A stretch of DNA of 64,000 bases from Brevundimonas vesicularis (GTDB taxonomy: Bacteria > Pseudomonadota > Alphaproteobacteria > Caulobacterales > Caulobacteraceae), in NCBI RefSeq assembly GCF_014204545.1, contig NZ_JACHLJ010000001.1:558001-622000 (forward strand). Reading direction: 5' to 3'. Of this stretch, positions 9,510 through 19,637 are shown one piece after another (position 1 is the first letter of the stretch; each line of letters starts with the position of its first letter). A model generated the notes under the pieces. That model was not told where the DNA came from. It worked only from the letters and a program-made list of their open reading frames with translations, and made no database searches. The position numbers and the translations under genes were made by a program.

Positions 9510-10757
9510 GTGTTTGATGTGCCGCGTACCGCCGGGGGGCATCCCCGGATCGTTCTGGGCGTCGTTGGGGCGCTGATTCTCGGCGGCGCGGTCTGGGGCG
9601 GCATCGCCACGGCCGTGGCCCCCAAGACCGATGTGGAACTGGCGACCGAGCGCGCCGATGCGCCGCCGAGACCGCCCGTGGTCGTGGTTCAGGACCTGCC
9701 GCAACTGGCCGCGCGCTTGGATCGCGAGGCCGCTTCAGGCCGCTTCATGGGCGCGGTTCTGGTGGCCAAGGGCGACAAGGTTCTGTTCCGCCAGGTCTAT
9801 GGCAAGGCCAACTATGGGCAAGACCAGCCGCTGGCGCTGGGCTCGCGCTTCCGCTTGGCCTCCATCTCCAAACAGTTCACGGCAACGGCGATCCTGAAGC
9901 TTCAGGACGAGGGCAAGCTGAACGTCTCCGACCCGGTTTGCAAATGGATCCAGCCCTGTCCGCAGGCTTGGGCGCCGATCCGTATCACCCATCTGTTGTC
10001 GCATACGTCGGGCATTCCCGACCTGATGGCGCGGCCCGGTTGGGGCATGCGCCGCACGACGCCGGCGACGCTGGACGAACTGACCGAGGACTCAAAGCGG
10101 TTCGGTCTTCAGTTCGAGCCGGGCGCCAAGGTTCAGTACGACAACGCCGGTTTCAACCTGGCCGCCGCCATCGTCGAAAAAGCCAGCGGCAAGCCCTTCC
10201 AGACCTATATGCGCGAGACCTTCTTCAAGCCTCTCGGCATGACGGATAGCGGGCTTGATCTCGATGGCGGCGATCACGGCGTCATCATGGGCTATGCCAA
10301 CTTCCCCGGCGGCCTGGCAGCCCAGCCGAACGCCAACACCTCCATCGTAGCGGGCGCCGGCGCGGTCTATTCGACGCTGGACGATCTGCTGGTTTGGCAA
10401 CGGGCGCTGCACCGCGGCGGCCTGCTGATCCCCGCCAGCTATCAGCAGATGCTGGCCGACCACGCGCCGGCCGACACCAAGCCGAATGAGCGCAGCCATC
10501 CGCGCCGCGACTGGGGCTTCGGAATCTTCGCCAACCGTCTGGGCGATCAGGTACGGCCCAGCTTCCAAGACCGTCAAATCTATCACACCGGCAGCTGGGG
10601 CGGGTTCCGCAACCTGATGCTCTATCAGCCGGACGCCGACGTCACGGTGATTGTCCTGTCCAACAACTATCACCTGCGCGACCAGGTCTTCTTGGTCAGC
10701 CAGCAGGCCATGGCCGAAGCCTTGGGTCACGAGTTTCCGACGACACTGGCGCGCTGA
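9510..10757 (+). CDS. Serine hydrolase of the beta-lactamase/penicillin-binding protein (class C-like) family
   Basis: 415 residues. An N-terminal hydrophobic segment (IVLGVVGALILGGAVWGGI, about residues 14-32) is a membrane anchor or uncleaved signal, so the catalytic domain should face the periplasm. The active-site triad motifs are visible: SISK (SxxK) near residue 118, YDN (Y-x-N) near 210 and HTG near 360. The substrate is not predictable; such proteins include esterases, D-aminopeptidases and peptidoglycan-modifying enzymes, and few are true beta-lactamases. The start is a GTG; another in-frame GTG lies at 9519. It is 6 bp after era. Confidence 0.85.
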   Translation: MFDVPRTAGGHPRIVLGVVGALILGGAVWGGIATAVAPKTDVELATERADAPPRPPVVVVQDLPQLAARLDREAASGRFMGAVLVAKGDKVLFRQVYGKANYGQDQPLALGSRFRLASISKQFTATAILKLQDEGKLNVSDPVCKWIQPCPQAWAPIRITHLLSHTSGIPDLMARPGWGMRRTTPATLDELTEDSKRFGLQFEPGAKVQYDNAGFNLAAAIVEKASGKPFQTYMRETFFKPLGMTDSGLDLDGGDHGVIMGYANFPGGLAAQPNANTSIVAGAGAVYSTLDDLLVWQRALHRGGLLIPASYQQMLADHAPADTKPNERSHPRRDWGFGIFANRLGDQVRPSFQDRQIYHTGSWGGFRNLMLYQPDADVTVIVLSNNYHLRDQVFLVSQQAMAEALGHEFPTTLAR

Positions 10758-10804
10758 GGCATCCGACTGTTTCCCGGCGAGGAGAACAGGAGTAGAACAG
10801 ACCC

Positions 10805-11281
10805 ATGATCGCTCTTTTTGCCGCTCTTGTCCTTTCCGCTTCGTCGACGCAGGCCGCAGGCGATCCCTTCGTCGACGCCGGCGCCGTTCTCGACCGAATG
10901 CACGCGGCGGCTTCGCGTGCGGACGGCGACGCCTATTTCGATCTGTTCACGTCTGACGCCCGGTTCATCGGCACGGATGCGACCGAGCGCTGGTCGCTGG
11001 CTCAGTTTCGCGTCTATGCCACGCCTTATTTCTCGCAAGGGAAAGGCTGGACCTATCGCCCGCATGACCGGGTGGCGACCTTGGTGCCGGGCGATTGCCG
11101 CTGCATCGTCTGGTTCGATGAGTTGCTGGACAACGACGCCTATGGCCTGACGCGAGGCTCAGGGGTGCTGCGCCTGACAGATGATGGCTGGAAGATCGAG
11201 CAATATGTGCTCAGTTTCACCGTGCCGAACGACAAGGCCAAGAGCGTGGTCGGGCTGATCGCCCTAGGTCCGGCGGACTGA
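10805..11281 (+). CDS. Exported NTF2-like (SnoaL/DUF4440-type) protein
   Basis: 158 residues with a probable cleavable signal peptide (MIALFAALVLSASSTQAAG, predicted cut after AQA or nearby). The rest fits the NTF2-like fold seen in DUF4440 proteins: a helix with DRMHAAASRADGDAYFDLFTSDARFIGTD (split over two secondary structure elements), then strands containing RCIVWFDELLDN and GSGVLRLTDDGWKIEQYVLSF. Members bind small molecules or have unknown roles. The stop overlaps recO (TGATG), so it is likely co-translated with it. Confidence 0.7.
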   Translation: MIALFAALVLSASSTQAAGDPFVDAGAVLDRMHAAASRADGDAYFDLFTSDARFIGTDATERWSLAQFRVYATPYFSQGKGWTYRPHDRVATLVPGDCRCIVWFDELLDNDAYGLTRGSGVLRLTDDGWKIEQYVLSFTVPNDKAKSVVGLIALGPAD

Positions 11282-12012
11282 TGGACTTCCACGAAGAGGC
11301 GTTCGTCCTGTCGGCGCGCAGTCACGGCGACACGGGCGCCGTGGTCGATCTGCTGACCGAGAATCACGGCCGGCGGTCGGCCTATGTGGCGGGCGGAGCA
11401 TCGCGCAAGATGAAGCCGTTCCTGCAGGCGGGCGCGCGGGTCGTGGCCGATTACCGCGCCCGCACTTCGGATCACCTCGGCGCGGTGCGGCTGGAGCCGG
11501 TAGGCGAGGGGCCCAGCGCCCTCTTCGACGACGCCTTGGCGCTGACAGGGCTGGCGGCGGCGGCGGGCGTGACGCAAGGCGCGTTGCCGGAGCGTGAACC
11601 GCATCCCGGCGTCTTTTTGGCGTTCGAGGCGCTGATGGCGGCGTTCGAGATGCCGGCGGTCTGGCCAGCGATCTTTGTGCGGTTCGAAGCTGGCCTGCTT
11701 GAAGATCTGGGCTTTGGCCTGGATCTGTCGAAATGCGCTGCGACCGGCACCGCCGACGACTTGATCTACGTCAGCCCTCGCACGGGCCGGGCGGTCAGCC
11801 GCGACGCCGGCGCACCCTATGCCGACAAGATGCTGACCCTGCCGCCCTTTATGCTGGGCGCCCAATCCGGTCTGATCGAGGGCGACGTCCGGGCCGGGTT
11901 CGACCTGACGGGGCATTTCCTCGAACAGTTCGTGTTTCATCCGCAGAACAAGCCCCTGCCGCCTGCGCGCGTGTGGATGCTGGACAAGCTGGGCGACGCT
12001 GGTCGGCTCTAG
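11281..12012 (+). CDS. recO: DNA repair protein RecO
   Basis: Recombination mediator that helps load RecA at gaps with RecR/RecF. 243 residues. The N-terminal OB fold begins MDFHEEAFVLSARSHGDTGA, with LTENHGRRSAYVAGGASRK as the conserved loop. The following all-helical part contains FEAGLLEDLGFGLDLSKCA. A single cysteine remains here, so the classical four-Cys zinc site is not apparent, as in many alphaproteobacterial RecO. Its TAG stop overlaps the TAG of the convergent dipZ-like gene within the palindrome CTAG. Confidence 0.92.
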   Translation: MDFHEEAFVLSARSHGDTGAVVDLLTENHGRRSAYVAGGASRKMKPFLQAGARVVADYRARTSDHLGAVRLEPVGEGPSALFDDALALTGLAAAAGVTQGALPEREPHPGVFLAFEALMAAFEMPAVWPAIFVRFEAGLLEDLGFGLDLSKCAATGTADDLIYVSPRTGRAVSRDAGAPYADKMLTLPPFMLGAQSGLIEGDVRAGFDLTGHFLEQFVFHPQNKPLPPARVWMLDKLGDAGRL

Positions 12013-13739
12013 CCGAAAGTGAAGGCGAAGACCTGAACGCCGGGATCCAGGAACTCGATCTCGAACGTCCGTTCGCGCACCGCGCCCGTCTGACGGACCA
12101 GCTGGTAGAGCCGCTCGCCGTCGACCCGGCCAAGGCCTTGGGCGTCGATGTCGCTGCCGGCGTTGGCGCCCGGCGCCGCGCCATCGATCCGGACGCGGAA
12201 GCGGACGGGTGCGCCCGGCTTGCTGGGGCCCATGACCAGATGGAGATCACGCGCCTTGAAGCGGAAGGCGATACGGCCGCCGGCCGTCTGCAGGTCGGCA
12301 TGCTCACGCGTCACGCGCCAGCGGCCCGACAGGTTCCAATCGTTCAGCTTCAGCGGCGCGGCGACATAGTCCTTGATCACGTCGTTGGCCAGGCCGCCGG
12401 GAGAGCGGAAGTTGTCGGCGCGGCCATAGCCGACGTAGGTCTCCGGCGATTCGACCCGGGCCATGTCGGCGGCGGCCTCTGCGCCCTGGGCCTGGATTGT
12501 GACGACGTTGCTGGCGACGTTCGCGGCGCCCGCTTCCTTCAGAAGTTGCTGGATCACGCGTTCGGAGCCCGCATAGTCGCCTTCGCCGAAGTGGTGGTGA
12601 CGGATCTGCCCCTTGGCGTCGATGAAATAGTGGGCGGGCCAGTACTGGTTCTTGAACGCCCGCCAGATCGCGAACTCATTGTCCATGGCGACCGGATAGG
12701 TGATGCCAAGGCGCTGGACGTTTTGGCGGACGTTGGCCTCGGATTTCTCGAAGGCGAACTCGGGCGTGTGCACGCCGATCACCACCAGACCCTGGTCCTT
12801 GTACTTCTCGGCCCAGGCGCGGACGTAGGGGATGGAGCGGATGCAGTTGATGCAGGAGTAGGTCCAGAAATCGACGACCACCACCTTGCCCCTCAGTTGT
12901 TCGGTCGTGAGCGGCGGGGTGTTGATCCAGGTCGTCGCCCCGGTCAGCGGCGGCATCACCCCTTCGACGGGCAGATTGGCCAGATCGGCCGGGGCCTGGT
13001 TCGTCGGCATGCCGCGCCCGATCCCACCCAGCAGCGCCTGTTCGATCCGGCCCGTGCTGGCGGCCGAAATCCGGGTCAACAGTCCCGTGTCCGCACCCAG
13101 GCCAATCACGATCACGCCGATCAGCACCAGAACGCCCAGGCCGCGCCGCACCCATTCGCCGACGCCCAACGCGCCCTTCATGGCCTTGAACACGCGGCCG
13201 CCCACCAGCAGGGCCAGACCCAGTGATGTCGCCGCGCCTGCTGCATAGGCCAGCAGCAGAACCGTCGTTCCGACGCCTGCGCCCTGAAGCGCTGCGCCCG
13301 TCAGGATCACGCCCAGAATAGGTCCGGCGCACGGCGCCCAAAGCAGTCCTGTCGCGACGCCGAGCAGCAGGGATGAGCGCACGTCGCCCTGATCGCCACC
13401 CTGACGCTCGGCGCGATCGGTCAGCCAGGACCCCGCCGCCACGAACGGCCGCATCAGGCGATCGCCCACGGCCGGAAACAGCAGGCTGACGCCCAGCACC
13501 GCCATGACGGCCAGGGCGATCCAGCGCCCGACCTCATTGGCCCGAACCGCCCAGCCGCCGCCCAGCGCCGCCAGCGTCGCCACGCCCGCGAAGGTCACAG
13601 CCATGCCGACCAACAACGGCAAACCGTTGCGGATGAACGGCCGATCCGCCCGCGCAAAGACGAAGGGCAGAACCGGCAGGATACAGGGACTGACGATGGT
13701 CAGAACGCCGGCGAGATAGGACAGCAGGAACAGGATCAT
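12009..13739 (-). CDS. DipZ-like fusion: CcdA-type membrane domain plus thioredoxin-like domain
   Basis: 576 residues from the ATG at 13739; a GTG at 13769 would add ten. Residues 1 to about 235 are a polytopic CcdA/DsbD-beta-like domain with SPCILPVLP and LWAPCAGPILG, the paired prolines and cysteines that relay electrons. Then comes a thioredoxin/TlpA-like domain with YSCINCIRS (CxxC) and VHTPEFAFEK, and a C-terminal beta-rich domain of about 130 residues found in DipZ proteins. It should move reducing power from the cytoplasm to periplasmic thiols. It is divergent from parC across about 130 bp. Confidence 0.87.
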   Translation of the reverse strand: MILFLLSYLAGVLTIVSPCILPVLPFVFARADRPFIRNGLPLLVGMAVTFAGVATLAALGGGWAVRANEVGRWIALAVMAVLGVSLLFPAVGDRLMRPFVAAGSWLTDRAERQGGDQGDVRSSLLLGVATGLLWAPCAGPILGVILTGAALQGAGVGTTVLLLAYAAGAATSLGLALLVGGRVFKAMKGALGVGEWVRRGLGVLVLIGVIVIGLGADTGLLTRISAASTGRIEQALLGGIGRGMPTNQAPADLANLPVEGVMPPLTGATTWINTPPLTTEQLRGKVVVVDFWTYSCINCIRSIPYVRAWAEKYKDQGLVVIGVHTPEFAFEKSEANVRQNVQRLGITYPVAMDNEFAIWRAFKNQYWPAHYFIDAKGQIRHHHFGEGDYAGSERVIQQLLKEAGAANVASNVVTIQAQGAEAAADMARVESPETYVGYGRADNFRSPGGLANDVIKDYVAAPLKLNDWNLSGRWRVTREHADLQTAGGRIAFRFKARDLHLVMGPSKPGAPVRFRVRIDGAAPGANAGSDIDAQGLGRVDGERLYQLVRQTGAVRERTFEIEFLDPGVQVFAFTFG

Positions 13740-13872
13740 GGCGCGGCCTGACGAGAGTGTGTCACTCACATACGCACGGCGGAGCGGTTTGGTGACTCCC
13801 CAGCGCGCTTATCCCCCAATCTGGCGCCTTACGGGCTAGACTTCCCGCTTCCGATCCCCGATTCGCAGAGCC

Positions 13873-16074
13873 ATGACGATCCACGCCCCGCCGCCGGAAG
13901 GCGGCCGCATCATCGACGAACCGATGGAGACGGCGCTTAGCCGCCGCTATCTGGCCTACGCCCTGTCGACCATCACGAACCGCGCGCTGCCGGACGTGCG
14001 TGACGGGTTCAAGCCCGTGCACCGGCGCATCCTATATGCCATGCATCAGATGCGGCTGAACCCGCAGGCGGCGGCGCGCAAATGCGCCAAGGTCGTCGGC
14101 GAGGTGATGGGCGGATACCACCCTCACGGCGACGCCTCGATCTATGAGGCCCTGGTGCGCCTGGCCCAGGATTTCGCCCAGCGTTATCCGCTGGTCGACG
14201 GACAGGGGAACTTCGGCAACATCGACGGCGATAGCGCCGCGGCCATGCGCTACACCGAGTGCAAGCTGACGCCCGCCGCAGTCCTGCTGCTGGACGGCAT
14301 CGATCAGGACGCCGTCGATTTCCGGCCCACCTACGATGATCAGGACGAAGAGCCCATCGTCCTGCCCGCTGGCTTCCCAAATCTCTTGGCCAATGGTTCG
14401 TCCGGCATCGCGGTTGGCATGGCCACCTCGATCCCGCCGCACAATGTCGGCGAACTGATCGACGCCTGCCAACTGCTGCTGGAGCGGCCGGACGCGACGA
14501 CCGAGGACCTGGTCCAGCATGTGCCCGGCCCCGACTTCCCGACCGGGGGCGTTGCGGTTGAAGGTCATGCCTCCATCCTGGATGCCTATGAAACGGGGCG
14601 GGGCGGGGTGCGTCTGCGCGCGCGCTGGGAGGCCGAGGACCTGGGGCGCGGCGTGTGGCGGATCATCGTCACCGAAATGCCCTATCAGGTGCAGAAGTCG
14701 CGTCTGATCGAGGCGTTGGCGGACCTGATCGAGCACAAGAAGGCGCCTTTGCTGGGTGATGTTCGTGACGAGTCGGCCGAAGACATCCGCCTCATCCTGG
14801 AGCCCAAGAACCGCACCATCGAGCCTGAAATGCTGATGGAAAGCCTGTTCAAACTGTCCGATCTGGAGGTCCGCTTCCCGATCAACATGAACGTGCTGGA
14901 CGCCAGCGGCACGCCGCGCGTCATGGGTCTGAAAGACTGCCTGCGTGCCTTCCTGGATCACCGGCGCGAGGTGCTGAACCGGCGTTCACAATGGCGGATC
15001 GAGCGGGTCGAGAAGCGCCTGCACCTGCTGGAAGGCCTGCGCATCGTCTTCCTAAACCTGGACGAAGTGATCCGCATCGTTCGCGAGGAAGAGCAGCCCA
15101 AGGCTGTCCTGATCGCGCGCTTCGGCCTGACGGAGGTTCAGGCCGACTTCATCCTCGACACCCGACTGCGTCAGTTGGCGCGTCTGGAAGAGATGACGAT
15201 CGAAAAGGAATTCAACGCCCTGTCCGAAGAACTTGCCAACCTGAAGGCGCTGACGTCGTCTGAAGGCAAGCAGTGGAAGGCGATCTCCAAAGAACTGGAG
15301 GCCGTGCGCAAGGCGCTGATCTCGCCGCGCCGGACCACAATCGCCGAGGCGGTGGACACGTCCGCCTTCGTCGCGCCCGAGGCCTTCATCCCGCGCGAGG
15401 CGATCACCGTTATCCTGTCGGAACGCGGCTGGATTCGCGCGGCCAAGGGCAAGGTCGAGGATCCGTCGGAGCTGAAGTTCAAGGAAGGCGACCAGCTTGC
15501 CTACCTCGTCCCGGCCTATACGACCGACAAGCTGCTGGTGGCGGCCTCGGACGGCCGTATCTTCACCATTGGCGCGGACAAGCTGGCGTCCGGACGCGGC
15601 CATGGTGAGCCGCTGCGCCTGATGATCGATCTGGACGAGAAGGCCGAGATCATCAACGTCCTGGCGCATCAGCCGGGCGGCAAGCTTCTGATCGCATCAA
15701 AGGCCGGATACGGCTTCATCGCACCGGAAGACGACACGCTGGCGCAGAAGCGCGGCGGCAAGCAGGTGCTGAACGGCGAAATGCTGGCGGTGCTGCGAGT
15801 GACCGGCGATCACGTCGCGACCATCGGCGAGAACATCAAGACGCTGATCTTCCCTCTTGCTGAACTGCCCGAGATGGGACGAGGCAAGGGCGTCAAGCTG
15901 CAAAGCTTCAAACAAGGCGGCCTCGCCGATATCGCAGTCTTCAACGCCGAGAACGGGCCGGAATGGGCCGACGGCGGCGGACGTCGTCGCAACTGGCCCG
16001 ACTGGAAGGACTGGCTGGGCAAACGCGCTGGCTCGGGTCGCCAAGGACCAAGAGGCCTGCGGAAGTTCAGATAG
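13873..16074 (+). CDS. parC: DNA topoisomerase IV subunit A
   Basis: Cleaves and religates DNA to decatenate daughter chromosomes, with ParE. 733 residues. The winged-helix region has [18 protein letters not shown] and [13 protein letters not shown]; the Ser of DASIYE is at the quinolone-resistance position and looks wild type. The active-site tyrosine is in [11 protein letters not shown]. After the coiled-coil tower, the C-terminal half is a shorter beta-pinwheel region (for example [19 protein letters not shown]), which separates it from GyrA, normally longer and with a GyrA box. Confidence 0.94.
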   Translation: MTIHAPPPEGGRIIDEPMETALSRRYLAYALSTITNRALPDVRDGFKPVHRRILYAMHQMRLNPQAAARKCAKVVGEVMGGYHPHGDASIYEALVRLAQDFAQRYPLVDGQGNFGNIDGDSAAAMRYTECKLTPAAVLLLDGIDQDAVDFRPTYDDQDEEPIVLPAGFPNLLANGSSGIAVGMATSIPPHNVGELIDACQLLLERPDATTEDLVQHVPGPDFPTGGVAVEGHASILDAYETGRGGVRLRARWEAEDLGRGVWRIIVTEMPYQVQKSRLIEALADLIEHKKAPLLGDVRDESAEDIRLILEPKNRTIEPEMLMESLFKLSDLEVRFPINMNVLDASGTPRVMGLKDCLRAFLDHRREVLNRRSQWRIERVEKRLHLLEGLRIVFLNLDEVIRIVREEEQPKAVLIARFGLTEVQADFILDTRLRQLARLEEMTIEKEFNALSEELANLKALTSSEGKQWKAISKELEAVRKALISPRRTTIAEAVDTSAFVAPEAFIPREAITVILSERGWIRAAKGKVEDPSELKFKEGDQLAYLVPAYTTDKLLVAASDGRIFTIGADKLASGRGHGEPLRLMIDLDEKAEIINVLAHQPGGKLLIASKAGYGFIAPEDDTLAQKRGGKQVLNGEMLAVLRVTGDHVATIGENIKTLIFPLAELPEMGRGKGVKLQSFKQGGLADIAVFNAENGPEWADGGGRRRNWPDWKDWLGKRAGSGRQGPRGLRKFR

Positions 16075-16091
16075 GCGGCCCGCCGTCGGTT

Positions 16092-17504
16092 CTAGAACAG
16101 GACCGACGGGTTCATGATCCGCTTGGGATCGATGGCGCGGCGGATGGCGGCCATGGTTTCGATCTCGAGCGGGGACTTGTAGCGCTTGACCTCTTCGGTC
16201 TTCAGCCGGCCCAACCCGTGTTCGGCGGAGATGGAGCCGTCGTAGGTTCCGACAACATCGTGAACCACTTGCGAGCCTTCCTTCCAGCGGCCGATGAAGG
16301 CGGGAATGTCCTGACCGACACCCGGCAGGATATCGTAATGCAGATTGCCGTCGCCGACGTGGCCGAAGACCGAGATGCGGGCGCCGGGGTGGAAGCGTTC
16401 GACGGCGGCCGACGCTTCGTCGATGAAGTCGGCGATGCGGCTGATGGGGACGGAGACGTCGTGTTTCCAGCCGCCGCCTTCGGGCTTCAGCGCCGCTGAA
16501 TGTTCTTCGCGCAGGCACCAGAAAGCAGCGCGCTGGGCGTCGTTCTGAGCGATGGCGGCGTCAGTGATCAGGCCTTCCTCGAAAGCGACCTCCAGCAGGG
16601 CCTCCATCTGGGCCTCGGCTCCGCCCGGGGTGCCCGAGGCGATCTCGATCAGGACATACCAGTCGGGGGTCGAATCCAGCGGCTCGCGTGTGTCGGGAAT
16701 GTTCTTCAGCACCAGTTCCATGCCGAGGCGCTTCATCAGTTCGAAGGCCTCCACCCCGCCGCCCGTCTCGGCCTTAGCGCGGGCGAGCAGTTCGACCGAG
16801 GCGGCGGCTGTTTCCAGCCCGACCACCGCGACGGCGCGCGAGCGCATGATGGGGAAGAGTTTCAGGGTGGCGGCGGTGACAACGCCCAGCGTGCCCTCGG
16901 CGCCGATCAGCAGCTGTTTCAGATCGTATCCGGTGTTGTCCTTACGCAGCCGCTTCAGGCCCCGGAAGATTTCGCCGTTCGGCATAACCGCCTCGAGGCC
17001 CAGCACCAGGTCGCGCATCATGCCGTAACGCAGCACCTGGGTGCCCCCGGCGTTGGTGGAGATGACGCCGCCGATGGTGGCAGAGCCTTCGGCCGCCAGG
17101 CTGAGCGGGAAATGGCGGCCGGCTGCCGTCGCCGCCTGCTGCGCCTCCAGCAGGGTCAGGCCGGCTTCGACCGTCATGGCGTCGTCAAGCGGAGTCACAT
17201 CGCGGACGGCGCGCATCTTGCGGGTCGACAGCAGGACCTCGCCGAAGGGGATCTGGCCGCCGACCAAGCCGGTGCCGCCGCCTTGGGGCGTGATGGCGAC
17301 GCCCTCTCGAGCGCAGATCGTCACAGCGCGCGCAACCTCTTCCGTCGAACGCGGGGTCAACAGGATCGCCGTATTGCCCGTCCAGCGATTGCGCCATTCG
17401 GTCAGATGCGGCGCGATGACATCAGGATCCTGGGTCCAGCCGCCCGGACCGAGCGCGGCTTTCAGTTCGTCAAGCACGGTGGCGGAGGGGGCGGGCGTCT
17501 GCAT
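16092..17504 (-). CDS. FAD-binding oxidoreductase of the GlcD/D-lactate dehydrogenase type
   Basis: 470 residues. The FAD_binding_4 domain includes ITPQGGGTGLVGGQIP (flavin pyrophosphate contact) and SAEGS-like LAAEGSATIGGVISTNAGG. The C-terminal FAD-oxidase half carries HVGDGNLHYDI and ends EHGLGRLKTEEVKRYKSP, the histidine-rich catalytic end of the family. It probably oxidises a 2-hydroxy acid such as D-lactate, D-2-hydroxyglutarate or glycolate; the substrate cannot be chosen from sequence. It converges on parC with a 17-bp gap and follows parE on the same strand. Confidence 0.87.
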   Translation of the reverse strand: MQTPAPSATVLDELKAALGPGGWTQDPDVIAPHLTEWRNRWTGNTAILLTPRSTEEVARAVTICAREGVAITPQGGGTGLVGGQIPFGEVLLSTRKMRAVRDVTPLDDAMTVEAGLTLLEAQQAATAAGRHFPLSLAAEGSATIGGVISTNAGGTQVLRYGMMRDLVLGLEAVMPNGEIFRGLKRLRKDNTGYDLKQLLIGAEGTLGVVTAATLKLFPIMRSRAVAVVGLETAAASVELLARAKAETGGGVEAFELMKRLGMELVLKNIPDTREPLDSTPDWYVLIEIASGTPGGAEAQMEALLEVAFEEGLITDAAIAQNDAQRAAFWCLREEHSAALKPEGGGWKHDVSVPISRIADFIDEASAAVERFHPGARISVFGHVGDGNLHYDILPGVGQDIPAFIGRWKEGSQVVHDVVGTYDGSISAEHGLGRLKTEEVKRYKSPLEIETMAAIRRAIDPKRIMNPSVLF

Positions 17505-17552
17505 GCCCCCTTTTGTCAGGGGTCGCCTTGCGTTGGAAGGGCGGCGAGGCCC

Positions 17553-19637
17553 CTAGACGTCGAGTTCTTCTTTCACGAACTGAGCGTTTTCCTGAATGAA
17601 CTGGAAGCGCGCGTCGGCGCGCTTGCCCATCAGGCGTTCGACTAGGTCCTCGATGCTGGCCTCGGCGTCGGGCACCGTAATGCGGGCCAGGGTGCGCTTC
17701 TTCGGATCCATGGTGGTCTCCTTCAGCTGGGAGGCCATCATTTCGCCCAGGCCCTTGAACCGGCCGATCTCGGTTTTCTTGCCCTTGAACACGGTCGCCA
17801 GCAGTTCGTCGCGGTGGGCGTCGTCGCGGGCGTACTCGCTCAAGGGACCGGCGCTGATGCGGTAGAGCGGTGGCAGAGCCATGAACACTCGTCCCTGACG
17901 GATCGTCTCAGGCATGACGCGGTAGAAGAAGGTGATCAGCAGGGCCGCGATGTGGGCGCCGTCCACGTCGGCGTCGGTCATGATGACGATCCGCTCATAG
18001 CGCAGGTCGTCGATATTGAACCGGTTGCCGGGCTGGACGCCCAAGGCCAGGGCCAGGTCGGACAGTTCGACATTGGCGCGCAGCTTGTCGGCGGTGGCGG
18101 AAGCGACGTTGAGGATTTTGCCGCGCAGGGGCAGTATCGCCTGGGTGGTGCGGTCGCGCGCCTGTTTGGCCGAGCCGCCGGCCGAATCGCCTTCGACGAT
18201 GAACAGTTCGGTGCCCTCGGCGGCCTGGCGGCTGCAGTCCGACAGCTTGCCGGGCAGACGCAGCTTGCGGGTGGCGGCGGCGCGCTGGACCTCCTTGTCC
18301 TTGCGGCGGCGCAAGCGCTCTTCGGCCCGATCAATGACGAACCCTAGCAGGGCGTTGGCCTGTTTCGGACTCTCGGTCAGCCAGTGGTCCAGAGGGTCGC
18401 GCAGCAACTGCTCCACGATCCGCGCGCCCTCCGGCGAGGACAGGCGATCCTTGGTCTGGCCCTGGAACTCGGGATTGCGGATGAAGACGCTGATCAGGGC
18501 GCCGGCGTTGGCGATGACGTCCTCGGCCGTGATGACCGAGGCGCGTTTCTCATTGGTCAGTTCCCCGTACGCCTTCAGCCCCTTGACCAGGGCCGCGCGG
18601 AATCCGGCTTCGTGCGTACCGCCGTCGGGTGTGGAGACGGTGTTGCAGTAGGACTGGATAAAGCCGTCCGCCTCTCCGAAACCGGCGGGCGACCAGGTGA
18701 CAGCCCATTCGAAGGCGCCCGCTTCGCCTTGACGCTCAGCGCGGCCGGCGAAGGTCGGGGTGACGGTCTCCAGCTGACCGATGCGGTCGATCAGGGCGTC
18801 GGCCAGGCCGCCGGGGAAGTGCAGACTGGCTTGGGCCGGCGTGGCGTCGGTGATCCGCTCCGGCGCGCAGGTCCAGCGGATCTCTACGCCCCGAAACAGA
18901 TAGGCCTTTGACCGCGCCATGCGGAATAGACGAGCAGGCTTGAAGGCCGCGCCCATACCGAAGATTTCGTCGTCGGGCTTGAAGCGGATAAGGGTGCCGC
19001 GCTTCTTGGATGGACCGATCTGCTGGATCGGGGCCAGGACGTGGCCCCGGCTGAAGGCCTGTTTCCATTCGAAACCGTCGCGCCAGACGGTGACCTCGAC
19101 GCTTTCGCTCAGAGCGTTGACGACCGAGACGCCGACGCCGTGCAAACCGCCAGACGTTTCATAGGCTTTGCCGGAAAACTTGCCGCCGGAGTGCAGGACC
19201 GTCATGACGACTTCCAGGGCCGACTTGCCGGGATGCTTTGGATGTGGGTCGACCGGAATGCCGCGACCGTCATCACGCACCGACAGATAGCCGTCGGCGT
19301 CCAGATCGACGGTGATCAGCTTGGCATGCTTCGCCACCGCTTCGTCCATGGCGTTGTCCAGGACTTCGGCGAACAGGTGGTGCAGGGCGCGCTCGTCGGT
19401 GCCGCCGATATACATGCCGGGGCGTTTGCGAACGGGTTCCAGCCCTTCCAACACCTCGATGGAGGAGGCGGAATAGCCGGTGGCGGCCGCCGTCGTGGCC
19501 GTGGCCTGAACAGCAGGCGGCGCGGGCGTGGGGACGATAGAGGGCGCAGCCGCAGGCGGAGCTGCCACAACAGGCTTGGGCGGCTCGGGTTTGCGAGCTT
19601 CGGGTTCGTCGTCAAAAGCGAAGAGGTCGGCGGCCAT
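17553..19637 (-). CDS. parE: DNA topoisomerase IV subunit B
   Basis: ATPase subunit of topoisomerase IV. 694 residues. The GHKL ATP site shows EVLDNAMDEAVA, DDGRGIPVD and GGLHGVGVSVVNALS. The TOPRIM domain has LFIVEGDSAGGSAKQ and IMTDADVDGAHIAAL. About 45 low-complexity residues rich in Pro and Ala precede the ATPase core, an odd extension. The first nine codons overlap the end of the upstream membrane-protein gene by 26 bp. parC lies about 3.5 kb away on the other strand, so the two subunits are not in one operon here. Confidence 0.95.
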   Translation of the reverse strand: MAADLFAFDDEPEARKPEPPKPVVAAPPAAAPSIVPTPAPPAVQATATTAAATGYSASSIEVLEGLEPVRKRPGMYIGGTDERALHHLFAEVLDNAMDEAVAKHAKLITVDLDADGYLSVRDDGRGIPVDPHPKHPGKSALEVVMTVLHSGGKFSGKAYETSGGLHGVGVSVVNALSESVEVTVWRDGFEWKQAFSRGHVLAPIQQIGPSKKRGTLIRFKPDDEIFGMGAAFKPARLFRMARSKAYLFRGVEIRWTCAPERITDATPAQASLHFPGGLADALIDRIGQLETVTPTFAGRAERQGEAGAFEWAVTWSPAGFGEADGFIQSYCNTVSTPDGGTHEAGFRAALVKGLKAYGELTNEKRASVITAEDVIANAGALISVFIRNPEFQGQTKDRLSSPEGARIVEQLLRDPLDHWLTESPKQANALLGFVIDRAEERLRRRKDKEVQRAAATRKLRLPGKLSDCSRQAAEGTELFIVEGDSAGGSAKQARDRTTQAILPLRGKILNVASATADKLRANVELSDLALALGVQPGNRFNIDDLRYERIVIMTDADVDGAHIAALLITFFYRVMPETIRQGRVFMALPPLYRISAGPLSEYARDDAHRDELLATVFKGKKTEIGRFKGLGEMMASQLKETTMDPKKRTLARITVPDAEASIEDLVERLMGKRADARFQFIQENAQFVKEELDV

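Noticed and set aside
9510..10757. True beta-lactamase (resistance) gene
   Set aside because: The SxxK/YxN/HTG pattern is shared by a wide family; the housekeeping operon context and membrane anchor do not support a resistance role.
11733..13226. 497-codon plus-strand frame opposite the DipZ-like gene
   Set aside because: Arg/Gly/Asp-rich shadow of a clearly functional gene on the other strand, with no domain.
13873..16074. GyrA instead of ParC
   Set aside because: The C-terminal domain is short and lacks a clear GyrA box; length and context fit ParC.
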